Of a DNA stretch of 64,000 nucleotides, positions 46,273 through 56,313 are shown piece by piece. The stretch is from Litsea cubeba (taxonomy: Eukaryota; Streptophyta; Magnoliopsida; Laurales; Lauraceae), in contig WHSA01000401.1 of the NCBI GenBank assembly GCA_012931725.1, positions 1-64,000 of the forward strand. Direction: 5' to 3'. How positions within the stretch are numbered: the first letter of the stretch is position 1; the number at the start of each line of letters is the position of its first letter. Position numbers and translations under genes: made by a program. Under the pieces are notes generated by a model. That model was not told the DNA's origin, ran no database searches, and saw only the letters and a program-made list of their open reading frames with translations.

Positions 46273-49200
46273 ATGGAAGAAAAAAGACCTAAGGGAACTG
46301 AAAATATCCTTCTATATGAACAACAGAATCATATATCTGAAGGGATCTCATACGGAGTGGTATATCATGAATCTTTATCTCATTATATTGATACGTGATT
46401 AAATATAGTATTTGTCCTTATTCGTTATCTTTCTCTTTCACATTATTGGTGTTGATAGGAACTAGGGCGCTATAGATGTATCACTTCTAACCCAAAAAAG
46501 TCAATATGGAAATTGAACAAGACACAATTGGGTTATGTGAGGCGGACTGGTTTGCATCATCTTGCAGAGATAGATGAGATGAGAATAGACCATGCATTAA
46601 TAACAGGTCTTATAGAAAGGTGGAGACCCGAGACAAATACGTTTCATTTTCCTTTCGGGGAGGCCACAGTTACTTTGGAAGACGTGGCCTACATATATGG
46701 TTTAGCGATCGAAGGTGAACCAGTTGTTGGATGGACTCATCCAAGTGAGAAGGTGGTTAGTTTATGTGAAGATCTCCTTAAAATTTCACCGCAGCCAGAG
46801 GTGGACACACAAGGGCTTTGTATAAAATTAAAGTGGATAGAGGAAAATTTCTTGCCTCCGGAGAAGAATGTAAAATTGTCAAAAGAAGTCGAGATTTGCA
46901 ACACAAGGGCCTTTTTGTTTCATTTGGTAGCTGGACAGATTTTTATGAACGGATCGGGCACTAGAGGACCAGCTTACCTACTCGAACTATTTAGAAAGTT
47001 CAGGCCATATGCCTGGGGGCCGGCATGTCTTGCTAACCTGTACAGAATGCTGGCAAAGGTTGTAAAGTGGACAGCTGATAGAAATGAGAGTGGAGAAGAC
47101 TTAGCTACACTTGATGGGAAGGACAAAAATAAAAAAAAGTCTTCCACCGTCCACTTCAAGACCCTAACTGGACCACTGCAGCTTTTACAAGTATACTACA
47201 ATAACTCTTAACCTTGTGCAATGTGTTGTCTTATTTAAAACTATACTCATGATATTGATTATGTGCATAATGTGCGTGGTAGATATGGGCCTACTCTCGC
47301 ATGTCCATTGGTCGGTGTCCTACCCCAAAGGATAGTTGGAAGAAAGACATTAAGTTTTCCACTGTTCAAAACATGGGAGGCAAGGTTGGATGGATATAAA
47401 GCTCTGACTACTATAAAATATGTCCGTCATCAATTGAACAGTATGACATCAGACTCGGTAATTTATCTATCATGAATGAACATGTTAAGTTGTTGATTTG
47501 CAAACAATAACTACTAACACTTTATTCCTTCTATTAAGTTTCATTTTTATTTGTTGCAGTTTGCTTGGATGCCATATGCTACTTATGTGAAGAAATTTAC
47601 TCAGTATGTACCAGAAGTTGATCGACGATTGTTCATGTCAAATACAATCTTGATTCATTATTGGATCATGGAGTACCATAACTCTAATCGTGTCATGAAG
47701 CAATTTGGGCTGAGTCAAGTGGTACCTCCAGCTTTTCGGATGCCTCTACTAAGGGTGGAAAAGGTTGAAAGGATATCTAAGGACTATACACATATTCCGC
47801 CTGAAGTATCTTCTATGTGGGAGGCAAGAGTAGATGCGATATTACAAGGACAGAAGGATGCGTCCTCAAGTCATACAGATGAATATTTCAAGTGGTATAT
47901 CCCCAACACGCAGATGCGTATAGGCCACTATAGGCGAGAACCCATTTCAGAAGACGAGAGGAAAGCTAAATCGGATGTTCCTCAACAAGAAGCTGAAACA
48001 TCGCAGGGAGCTAGACCATCAAATGATCATGTATATCCCTATTCCTTTCTAATATCCATTTTTTATATTATGCCTGTAAGGACAATTTTCCCTAAATGCC
48101 TTCATGAATTTGTGCAGGTTAACATGTTTCTTGACACATTGAAGAGATCATTAGATAGGGCTGTCCGAAAGAAAATTAGTCTTGAAGAATTTGCTAGCAA
48201 GCTGCACAAGAAGATTGAAACTTTCAGGGGTGCTTTCGCTGCTACCTTCGAGAACTTCAGCATGGAAAAATGTAATAGCTCTTCTTCGGACTCGGACATG
48301 GAACAGGTATATCAAATTTGTAAGTATGCATTGTTTTTTTTTTTTTCTGCATTAGACCATTTCACCACTCTTTGAGAAATATTTGTATCATTTATAGGAT
48401 CGTACGCCAAAGCGAATCCGAAAGGCTGTCCGTAAAGAGCCAAGTTCTCGAAAATCGCTTTCCCCAATAAATATAATGATAGATGAGACCCGGCCGCCAT
48501 TGTCATTATGTAGTCCACAATTCTCATCCCACGAGCTTCCTCCAATTAGGGATGTGTTATCCCCTAAATGTACCATCACAAATCAGCCGGAACTGTGTGA
48601 AATCCTCTCCACACCTGCACATGCGGGGATATCTCAGGCGATAATTCTTTCACCATCAAAAAGGGATATAAAGTCTTTGGTGTGGAGAATTAAGCGGTTG
48701 CCGCGTACGAGGAAGGTTCCTCAGAAATTTGATGGTTATTCTCACACAATTCATCACACCGAGTGCCATTTTGATAGTCAGGACAGTGAGCTACTCAATG
48801 GGTTTAAGGATTATTATAAATTCAGGTGAGCTTCCATTGCCTTATGTTAGTGCTTTTGTATTATATTTATGAGTTATGAAAAATCTTCTATGTATATTTC
48901 TACAGGAAGCAGGAATTGGATGTGATTTGCACGCTGGTAGATAGTAACGTATTGTATGATGCCTTGGAAGAAGGCAAATGGCTGGACACAAATATTATCT
49001 ACTATTGGTTTGCTTGTTTAAGAGACATGTGTGACACTGCATATCTTGCGGATCCAAGCATTTGTGTAAGTTAATTGTATATGATAGCGATTTATAAACT
49101 ACGAAAGCTTGAATTTTACAATAATATATCTTATTACCAAATTATACAGAGTATGTGGAAAGAAGGACACCGTCAAACGGAGCCCCTTGCCTTTGGTCTG

Positions 49201-49714
49201 AATGGTACAAATGTGATGGATATGAAGGAAAGTAAAACATTAGTGTTTTTGCTGCATCACATTGATCACTTCAGCTTGCTGGTCGGTTACCCAGATGAGG
49301 CAGTTTGGGAATTTTACAATAGCTCAACAAGTGATCATTATTCTCTAACTACTTGCAAGGAATTTGTAAGTATGCATTGTACTATCTTGATACAATTTAT
49401 TCTCTAACTACTTGCAACTAATATTCTAATTTGAAACTCCCCAGGTTGGTTGGCTAACTCAGAAATTTGCGGCTCATGGTTGGAATGATCCTTTCGTCTG
49501 GACCTTCAAAGAAAAGATGGACATCCCACACCAAGACAATGGGAACGACTGTGGGGTCTTCGCATGTGCTATCGCCGAACACTGCATTTTTCGAAAACCA
49601 CTCAAGTGCACACAAGCCGACATTCCATTTTATCGAAGCAAAATAGTTCTGGAGATATTCAAAAGGACCGGGGTGCTAAACTCCTATAGATTGGATTTAA
49701 CTGCTTTAGACTAA
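46273..49714 (+). pseudogene. PMD (plant mobile domain)-Ulp1 protease fusion gene, nine exons, one frameshift
   Basis: Exons with GT-AG borders: 46273-46359, 46459-47190, 47283-47457, 47560-48030, 48118-48306, 48398-48825, 48906-49065, 49150-49365, 49445-49714. All phases agree except exon 3, which is 1 nt too long (175 nt): its start reads IWAYSRMSIGRC and its end, in the next frame, FPLFKTWEARLDGYK. Protein would be about 908 aa. Residues about 45-370 are a PMD domain (RRTGLHHLAEIDEMRIDHALI, TVTLEDVAYIYGLAIEGEPV). The C-terminus is a C48 (Ulp1/SUMO protease type) domain: His in HIDHFSLLVGY, Gln and Cys in QDNGNDCGVFACAIAEH. The usual Asp after Trp-Glu appears as Asn (EFYNSS). The role in MULEs is unknown. 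The gene converges with the transposase gene. Confidence 0.85.
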
Positions 49715-50060
49715 GAAATTGACATCCAACTTTTTGTCAGGAATTGACCAAATTTTTTTTGTATGGTCAATTTGCATGTATATTCACTTGACACAGTCTG
49801 ACATGGTTTTGTAAAATTAAATGTGCATATCCTTTCTAGTCAGAGACAAATATTATGTGTAGATCCTTTCTTGCCAGAGACAAATTGATGTGTATAGACA
49901 GTTGTTAATTGATGGTTGTAAATGTGAATGTGAATGTCTACCATTGATGGACGAATGTGTGATTGTTAAGCAACTTGTTGGTTGATGTGAATGTGAAGTA
50001 GCATGACTACCTTTGATACAGGTTTTATGAAGAAGTTCATAAGTTGTAGAGATGCATTTC
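49715..50060. other. 3' region of the PMD-Ulp1 gene
   Basis: AT-rich, with a duplicated 'CTAGTCAGAGACAAAT / TTGCCAGAGACAAAT' phrase at about 49,838 and 49,871. No gene. Confidence 0.4.
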
Positions 50061-50073
50061 TCTTATAGATTAG

Positions 50074-50920
50074 ACAGGGATATCCACGCAGGGGTTGTCT
50101 TATGGGCGGGGATATCCCCGCCAATGACAGTGTTTTGGAAGGGGATATCCCTATTCGTGTTAGTGCTGTGAGAGGGGATATCCCCGCAAACCAGAATACA
50201 GTCCATCAAGATGGTTTCAGTTCGGACAGGGATAGCCCCGTCCAAATTAGTGATATGAACGGGGATATCCCTGCTTCTGTTAGTGCACAGAGTGGGGATA
50301 TCCTCGCCTACCAGCGCACTGTGTGTGCTTTCTCTCAATGAATGGTTTCAGTTGGGGCGGGGATATCCCTGCTTCTGTTAGTGTTGTGAGTGGGGATATC
50401 CTCGCCTACCAGCGCACTGTGAGTGCTTTCTCTCAATGACTGGTTTCAGTTAGGGCGGGGATATCCCTGCTTCTGTTAGTGTTGTGAGTGGGGATATCCT
50501 CGCCTACCAGCGCACTGTGAGTGCTTTCTCTCAATGACTGGTTTCAGTTAGGGCGGGGATATCCCTGCTTCTGTTAGTGTTGTGAGTGGGGATATCCTCG
50601 CCTACCAGCGCACTGTGAGTGCTTTCTCTCAATGACTGGTTTCAGTTAGGGCGGGGATATCCCTGCTTCTGTTAGTGTTGTGAGTGGGGATATCCTCACC
50701 TACCAGCGCACTGTGTGTGCTTTCTCTCAATGACTGGTTTCAGTTAGGGCGGGGATATCCCTGCCAAAATTATTGATTTGAACAGGGATATTCCTGCATA
50801 AGTTAGTGCTGTGAACGGGGATATCCCCGCACACCAAAGTACTGTCTCTCAAGGTGGTTTCAGTTGGGACGGGGATATCCCCGCACACTACAATATTGTG
50901 GATGGGGACATCCCCGCTCA
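50074..50920. repeat. Array of about 20 GGGGATATCCCC motifs with 33-bp phasing
   Basis: Motif starts: 50076, 50108, 50141, 50174, 50228, 50261, 50294, 50359, 50392, 50457, 50490, 50555, 50588, 50653, 50686, 50751, 50784, 50817, 50871, 50904. Steps are 32-33, 54 or 65 bp, with 33 most frequent. The core is a perfect palindrome in the best copies (50106-50121, GCGGGGATATCCCCGC). The array lies between the 3' ends of the two convergent MULE genes. It is not a CRISPR array: repeats are short and palindromic and the spacers are themselves related. Function is unknown; candidate roles are transposase binding or transcript termination/insulation. Confidence 0.95.
50343..50734. repeat. 98-bp tandem repeat, four copies, within the motif array
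   Basis: TGGTTTCAGTTAGGGCGGGG begins at 50343, 50441, 50539, 50637 and again (partial) at 50735, exactly 98 bp apart. Copies are nearly identical (one CTCGCC/CTCACC change, GTGAGT/GTGTGT). Each unit holds two motifs 33 bp apart. 98 is not a multiple of 3, so no reading frame is kept through the block. Confidence 0.95.
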
Positions 50921-51230
50921 CCTGAAACTTTTGGCTGAGATATTACTACTCCAAATAGAGTTTAAACAAACACATAAGGTACTACATGAATGTTACGTAT
51001 CAAAAATATCCATTAACCCCAAAAATATGTATAAGAAATATCTATCAAAGAGATCATTTGACAGTCAGTTAAACATCCATCTACACCAAAATATATGCTA
51101 AGTGGATTATGACATCTCTGAACATATTCCATCTCTCTATACAGTTTGAGACATGTTACTTTCCTACATTAGAATATCAGAATATCACACAAAATAAGAC
51201 ACGTGCTAGGTAATTTTCATATTCAAAATA
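50921..51230. other. 3' flank of the transposase gene
   Basis: AT-rich, no gene. Contains minus-strand 3' sequence of the transposase transcript. Confidence 0.4.
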
Positions 51231-53785
51231 CTACTGCACTGGTGGATTGCGACATCTCTGTCGGTTGTGTCCCTTCTCTTTACAGTTAGAACATGTTACT
51301 TGCCTACGCTGCCTGTCCCTATCCTCTGTGCGAATTCTATTTTTTTTTTGTCGCCCAGGTTGCTTGGATGCATGTGGAGGCAAAACAATTTCAACTGGCG
51401 TATGATCCCATTGTCTTATATCTCGAGTAGCATGCAAAACCTCATTGTACGTGAGTCGATAGGTTTCTGTCAGGAACCAATGCTCACAGAAGTCATACGG
51501 ACACTTGTTTCTCAGCTGCATTGCGGCTATTGCGTGCGAGCACGGGATACCCAATATTTGCCATTGGCGACATGTGCATACTCTTTGATCGAGATGTACT
51601 ACATCAATGAATTCTGTTGATTGAACCTGGAATTCAACAAGTCCAGCAACACGGACATGAAGTCTGCGAGATTCCTCGAACCCTTGACTAAGAATCCGTT
51701 CTGCGTAAGGAGTTAACCGAGAATTAATAGTTTCTGAATATAGACTGCGCCTTTGGTAGAACTCCATCAGTTTCGCACGAATTTCCTCTACCTGCTTTGT
51801 TACAGGTAGCATTCTGGTGTCTTTAAGTAGGCTATTTGTGCATTCAGCGGCGTTGCTGGTGAGCATATCATAACGACGCCCTTCTACAAATGCATTTGAC
51901 CAATGCTCTTTTCCAATTGCCTTGATGTAGTTGTATGCTGAAACGTCAACATCCCGGATATCATTTAAAAATGCCTCGTACTCACAGGGTCTGTAAGCCT
52001 TTGCAGCACACCAGAATTTTCGGACAATAGCACCATCTTTGAAGTTGCTTTTGATATTTTCAGCTATATGACGACAACAAAAGCAGTGCCTTGCACTAGG
52101 AATGATGTTCATCAGCGCAGGAATGAGACCTTTCATTCGGTCAGAGACAACGGTCAAATTCATAGGCTCGCCCAATGCCAAGCTTAGATTTGCAAAAAAC
52201 CACTCCCAACTCTCACGACGCTCGGCTTCTGCAAAGGCAAAGGCAATGGGAAATAATTTTTGATCCGCATCATACGTCACAGCCACTAATAATACACCAG
52301 GATATTTGCCACGTAAATGTGAACCATCAACTGCAATCACTGGCCTCAATGAAGTCTGAAAAGATCGAATGCACGGGCCGAAAGACCAAAAGAACCTCTT
52401 AAAAGTATCATCATCATTTATTTCAATATTTGTAATCGTACCAGGATTCATCATCTGCAATTCTTTACAATAAAGAGGAAGATTTTGGAATGACTCCTCA
52501 TATGATCCACGGATCAATCGAAGGGCAATGTCTTTCGCTTTATGAGCCTTTCTGTAAGTAATACGACAACCAAACTCCATTTGAAAATCATTAATAATCT
52601 CTTTCGGTGTCAAATCATTATTGGATCGGACTCTATCCATTATGTACTCTGCAATTAGCTCTGAAGAAGCTTGTCGATGTGCCATTGCCAACATCGGTTT
52701 AGAGCAACAATGGTTAGCGTTATATGTACGGACTTGGAACTGTGGCCCAGATTCAATAATGGATGCATGAATACGCCAAGGGCAACTCTGACCACTGCAA
52801 CGTGCCGTAACATTAGTGCGATTGGTCTTCAAGTGCTTCAGACTGAAATTATTGTAAATTGCAAACTTCGCCAACGTTCTTCTGAATGTGTCACGATCTG
52901 AAAACTTCCGCCCTATCCACATATTCCGTGCAGAATTTTGATACGTTTCAATCAAGTACTCTTCAGGAACCATGGTGTCCTCAATATTAACATCCACGGC
53001 TTTGTATGAATCCTCCAGATTTTTATTTTTGGCAGCTTGATTTTGTTCTTTGTTGGAAACAGTTGTTGTATTTCTACCCACTTGTTCAAGTTCACATCTA
53101 TCAGACGCTATCTCATCTTCAACGTTTGGATCATACATTATTTCATCAACGACATGATAAGCTCCTATACTTTGATCAATGACAACATGATTGGGTGCTC
53201 CCGAGAACTCAATATCATTATCTTCATGGAGGTTGACTGTCGGAAATTCTTGGACAGGAGTTGCATGTACTACCTCTTTCTCTTTGTGTTTCTCCCTCAA
53301 CGCACAAGAATTGTCTTCGCTTGGACCATGCAAAGGCGTACGTTGCAACCTTTCAATTCATAACAAATGAAATTGTAAGAAATTGTATTAAAAACTCGAC
53401 TTACATTAAATAAATAGAAGAAACTCACTTACATAGGTTTTTCTTCTCTGTTGCTAGCTGCTGGATTTGTTCCTTTACTAACATATAAATACAAACCATT
53501 CGTATTGTTTTCCAATGCTCTAAACATTACCTTAATATCATCATCCTCTTCTAGGGTAATCAATGAGAATGCAAATCCATCGTGATAAAGGTACTGTAAA
53601 GCTGGCATGTCACTGAGTGCTTCCCACTTAGATACTTCAAGTGCAACGTCTCGCAAATAGTTGTAACTTATGTCGGTAGGTAAATACCTAATCTTTTGTT
53701 TTCCACCTTTGTAGGTCGGACGGTTAATATCAAAATCAAACTCTCCATCATAGTGGAAGATGACCAAAACTTCATTGTCTGACAT
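51231..53785 (-). CDS. mudrA-like: MuDR-type MULE transposase, two exons, intact
   Basis: Minus strand. Exon 1 is 53785-53433, starting ATG (MSDNEVLVIFHYDGEF) and ending before GTAAGT. Exon 2 is 53349-51231, after GAATTGAAAG. The join is in phase (353 + 2119 nt, 823 aa). Order: PB1-like N-terminal MuDR domain (1-110); MuDR DNA-binding domain (WIGRKFSDRDTFRRTLAKFAIYNN...CSGQSCPWRIHAS, about 260-330); MULE DDE core with VDGSHLRG, VVSDRMKG and NAAECTNSLLK supplying D, D and E; SWIM zinc finger CTCRQWQILGIPCSH (about 700-715); C-terminal CCHC knuckle CSNCKEKGHNRQRC. No stop or frameshift was seen. It would cut and paste the element by binding its terminal repeats. Alternative ATG: 9 codons upstream (53812). 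Confidence 0.93.
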
Positions 53786-54660
53786 CCTAACATTCAATAA
53801 AAAATGCTTCAAATGGGTTTAACACCAATAACAAATATAAACAATGACATGGATTCCTATGACAAAAAATGTTACAATATGGTCTCCATCCATTATTATA
53901 AAAGAATATTAAATGAATTGTATTACTATATCAATAGATGGACAAAGAGATATGACTGCCTAATTTTTTTAATGCTTTGGAAGCAAATCTTCAGCACTCC
54001 ATAACGTGGTTGGTCAAAGTGGTATTGGCAATGGCCATTGAAAATTATATTTAACCAATATAACATACACATGTGATCCCTTATCCATTTGTATCTCTCA
54101 TTTGAGGAATTATGACCGGATGTTCATTCCTTATTGAGCTAATGCCCATGTGTATGTAACTGATATAATAACAAAACTATTTTCAAAGCTTAACCACTTC
54201 TATGTCAGTGCCCTTCCAAGATACCCATATCCAACCATTTCTATGTAAGCAAAAGCTGATGATGCCCAATTCTATAATCTTCTATTACATTCAAAACCAA
54301 TGCCCATTTGTCTTACTGAAATATGGTCTTTTAATCATAAGAAAGTTATTGTGGACTACCCATGGAGTAAATATTAATTATCCATCAAGGAGATGGAAGC
54401 TTTAATGAGTACTTCCAAATATCAACTTTTTGGGTAAAAGAAAAACACATGTGGAGATTGTGCTTCTAGGTTTAATCAAATGTAAAAAAGGTAAATCTAT
54501 ACTACCAACCTCTTTAATGGAGCCTCCAACCTTTCTACTTAAAAGATTCAAGAATATGATTCTCCCATAAAGCAAGGTAATGTGGAAGAGAGGCTGTAGA
54601 GATTCGTCCGGAACCCAGAAAAAGCAAAGGGGAAAAGGGAGTTCGACAGTCTTTTAAGTA
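53786..54660 (-). other. Presumed promoter and leader region of the transposase gene
   Basis: About 870 bp, AT-rich, between the transposase start and the right subterminal motifs. No ORF of note. A specific TATA box cannot be singled out. Confidence 0.4.
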
Positions 54661-54673
54661 GTAATGAACGATG

Positions 54674-54728
54674 AACGGGGATATCCCCGCTCATTTACTT
54701 AGAATGAACTGCGATATCCCCGCTCATC
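54674..54728. promoter_or_regulatory. Subterminal GGGGATATCCCC pair, right
   Basis: GGGGATATCCCCGCTCAT at 54677 and TGCGATATCCCCGCTCAT at 54710 are 33 bp apart. The second ends a few bases from the right terminal repeat. The same spacing is used in the internal array. Confidence 0.6.
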
Positions 54729-54731
54729 GCT

Positions 54732-54845
54732 AAAAGTTAAAAAAAATACCCAACAGGGCCTTTCGGACTACTGTGGTCTTTATGAGAAGTTGATGGTGCT
54801 TTTAGCTTTTAAGAAGTCTTGAAGGATTTTTTTGGTAAAATCCTC
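54732..54845 (-). repeat. MULE right terminal inverted repeat
   Basis: 114 bp, inverse of 44,862-44,975 with one mismatch. Confidence 0.95.
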
Positions 54846-54854
54846 TTATATATA

Positions 54855-55171
54855 TGTATAAATATGTTATTTTATAAAAAGAAATGTTTGTAAAAGGTTT
54901 TACTCGATAAGTTGAATAAGCACATATGTGGGTTGAACACGACTCAAGGGTATGAGTCAACATCCAATCCGGTGTGGTCATGCGAGTGTCTAGGGCAGAC
55001 TGATGTGTCGGTGAGTTGGTGTATTCTAGTCAGATGGCGACTTAGTGTACATTCTCTCCGTGAATAGGCATAATGGAGGTCCCACTCTTCAGGTCCATTT
55101 TTACTTTATAGAATTTGATGATGGAAATTAGTGATCAAATGGAATGAATCTTGTTCGGTGCGAGTGGGAGA
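54855..55171 (+). other. Copia 3' UTR, right of the MULE, with polypurine tract
   Basis: Continues the copia 3' UTR. GAGTGGGAGA (55162-55171) directly precedes the 3' LTR and is the polypurine tract. Confidence 0.75.
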
Positions 55172-55648
55172 TGTTGGCATTTGTGGTGGGACCCACTTGT
55201 GTTTGCATGTGGATGGACCCCACTCACAAAGATACACCCCTCACAAGGAGTCTCATGGTGATAAGGATAAGGATAGCTTGAGTTTTATCCAACTCTCTAT
55301 CTCTTTATCATATCTACATTCAAATTCAAATTGAGAGAGATTGATCATAATCATCTCTCAATTCGAATTTGAATAGAGATCTTATCACCCATTAGCCTAA
55401 GGGCTATATATAGACATGAGAAATATAGCTTGAAACAACTTTGAAGAATTAATCTCCATCATCATCTTCTGCATCCAGGGTGTCCATCCTTGCCCTTGGA
55501 TCTTGAAGAGTGACTTGTATGTGACTGATCTCTCGTAGACAGTCATAGATCTCCACACCATTGCCTGATTCAAGCCGATATTGTCCTAATTGCGTTTGTA
55601 GCAGCCGGCATCTTTAGATCCTTTCTTCCGCTATATTTACACCCTTCA
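55172..55648 (+). repeat. 3' LTR of the copia element
   Basis: 477 bp. Lacks 24 bp present in the 5' LTR (about 37,968-37,991); otherwise four substitutions. Confidence 0.95.
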
Positions 55649-55653
55649 GAAGA

Positions 55654-56313
55654 AATGCTTGGATCGTCCTCACTTGGATAAAATGATTTGAGCCTTTGCC
55701 TTGGATCAAACACCACATAGCACTAATGTAAATTTTCACATTGAGCGGACCCATAAAACTCATCACTCCTTAAAATCGAAACAAAATTATCTATAAATTA
55801 TCATTACATTCAACGAAAATAGCATCCAATTGTCTCATGCTAATTCTCAGCCCGAAATGGAATAAATTGCTTCATATTCCAGTCATACAAGCATAATCAT
55901 TCTAAAAATACAGTCGACGAAAGAAAATCTAACCTTATTTCACTGGAATGCAAAACTAGTTTCGAGCAAGCACATCTATTTCATTGGCCAACATTGATGG
56001 CCTCATGTACTCTTCATCCTCCTTTGGGGTGTCCGATAACAAGATCTGGTAGAGATGTGGTAGGGCCCCCTGCTTACCTTTAGGATCCCAATCCAACTTG
56101 ACCTTAATTGGATACCTATCTATTGCTCTGTGAATTGGGCGTTTGTAGATTTCTATGTAATAATACATGTTCGTTTTCTTTGCTTAGAGTGGCTATTTTT
56201 ATTTTTGTCTTCATGGAAAGGAGGAGAATTGATGAATGCCATTATTGAATTGGTGCAGGGTTTTGAATATGGATGTGTCCTCTTCATCACCATTTTTTGC
56301 ATTATCCGGATGT
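55654..56313. other. Host-element sequence right of the copia
   Basis: Continuation of the element split at 37,683. The minus ORF at 55956-56168 (MYYYIEIYKRPIHRAIDRYPIKVKLDWD...) is not recognised. Confidence 0.35.

Larger units (their letters stand above)
44862..54845. mobile_element. Mutator-like element (MULE) with MuDR transposase and PMD-Ulp1 gene
   Basis: Ends are GAGGATTTTACC... and its inverse. TTATATATA (9 bp, the usual MULE TSD length) lies exactly outside both (44853-44861 and 54846-54854). Terminal inverted repeats are 114 bp with one mismatch. Total 9,984 bp. The element carries two convergent genes: PMD-Ulp1 (plus) and the transposase (minus). Between them is an array of GGGGATATCCCC motifs. 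Near-identical ends, an exact TSD and an open transposase indicate recent movement. It lies inside the copia 3' UTR, so it is younger than that insertion. MULEs carrying Ulp1-like genes are known from plants (Kaonashi type). Confidence 0.95.
37688..55648 (+). mobile_element. Ty1/copia retrotransposon, split by a MULE
   Basis: Direct LTRs at 37,688-38,188 and 55,172-55,648 are flanked by GAAGA on both sides (37683-37687 and 55649-55653). The LTRs share all but four bases over the aligned 477 bp. The 3' LTR lacks a 24-bp segment. tRNA-iMet primer binding site, gag, protease, integrase, RT and RNase H occur in copia order. Without the MULE and one of its TSD copies the element is about 7.97 kb. 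gag-pol is inactive, with two stops, at least three frameshifts and a changed RT active site. Confidence 0.95.

Noticed and set aside
50102..50341. GDIPA-repeat ORF as a real gene
   Set aside because: The frame comes from the palindrome itself and appears on both strands; the 98-bp block breaks the frame and no start or splice context supports it.
50074..50920. Regular repeat-spacer layout resembling a CRISPR array
   Set aside because: Repeats are only 12-16 bp and palindromic, spacers are related to each other, steps differ (33, 54, 65), and the context is a plant MULE.
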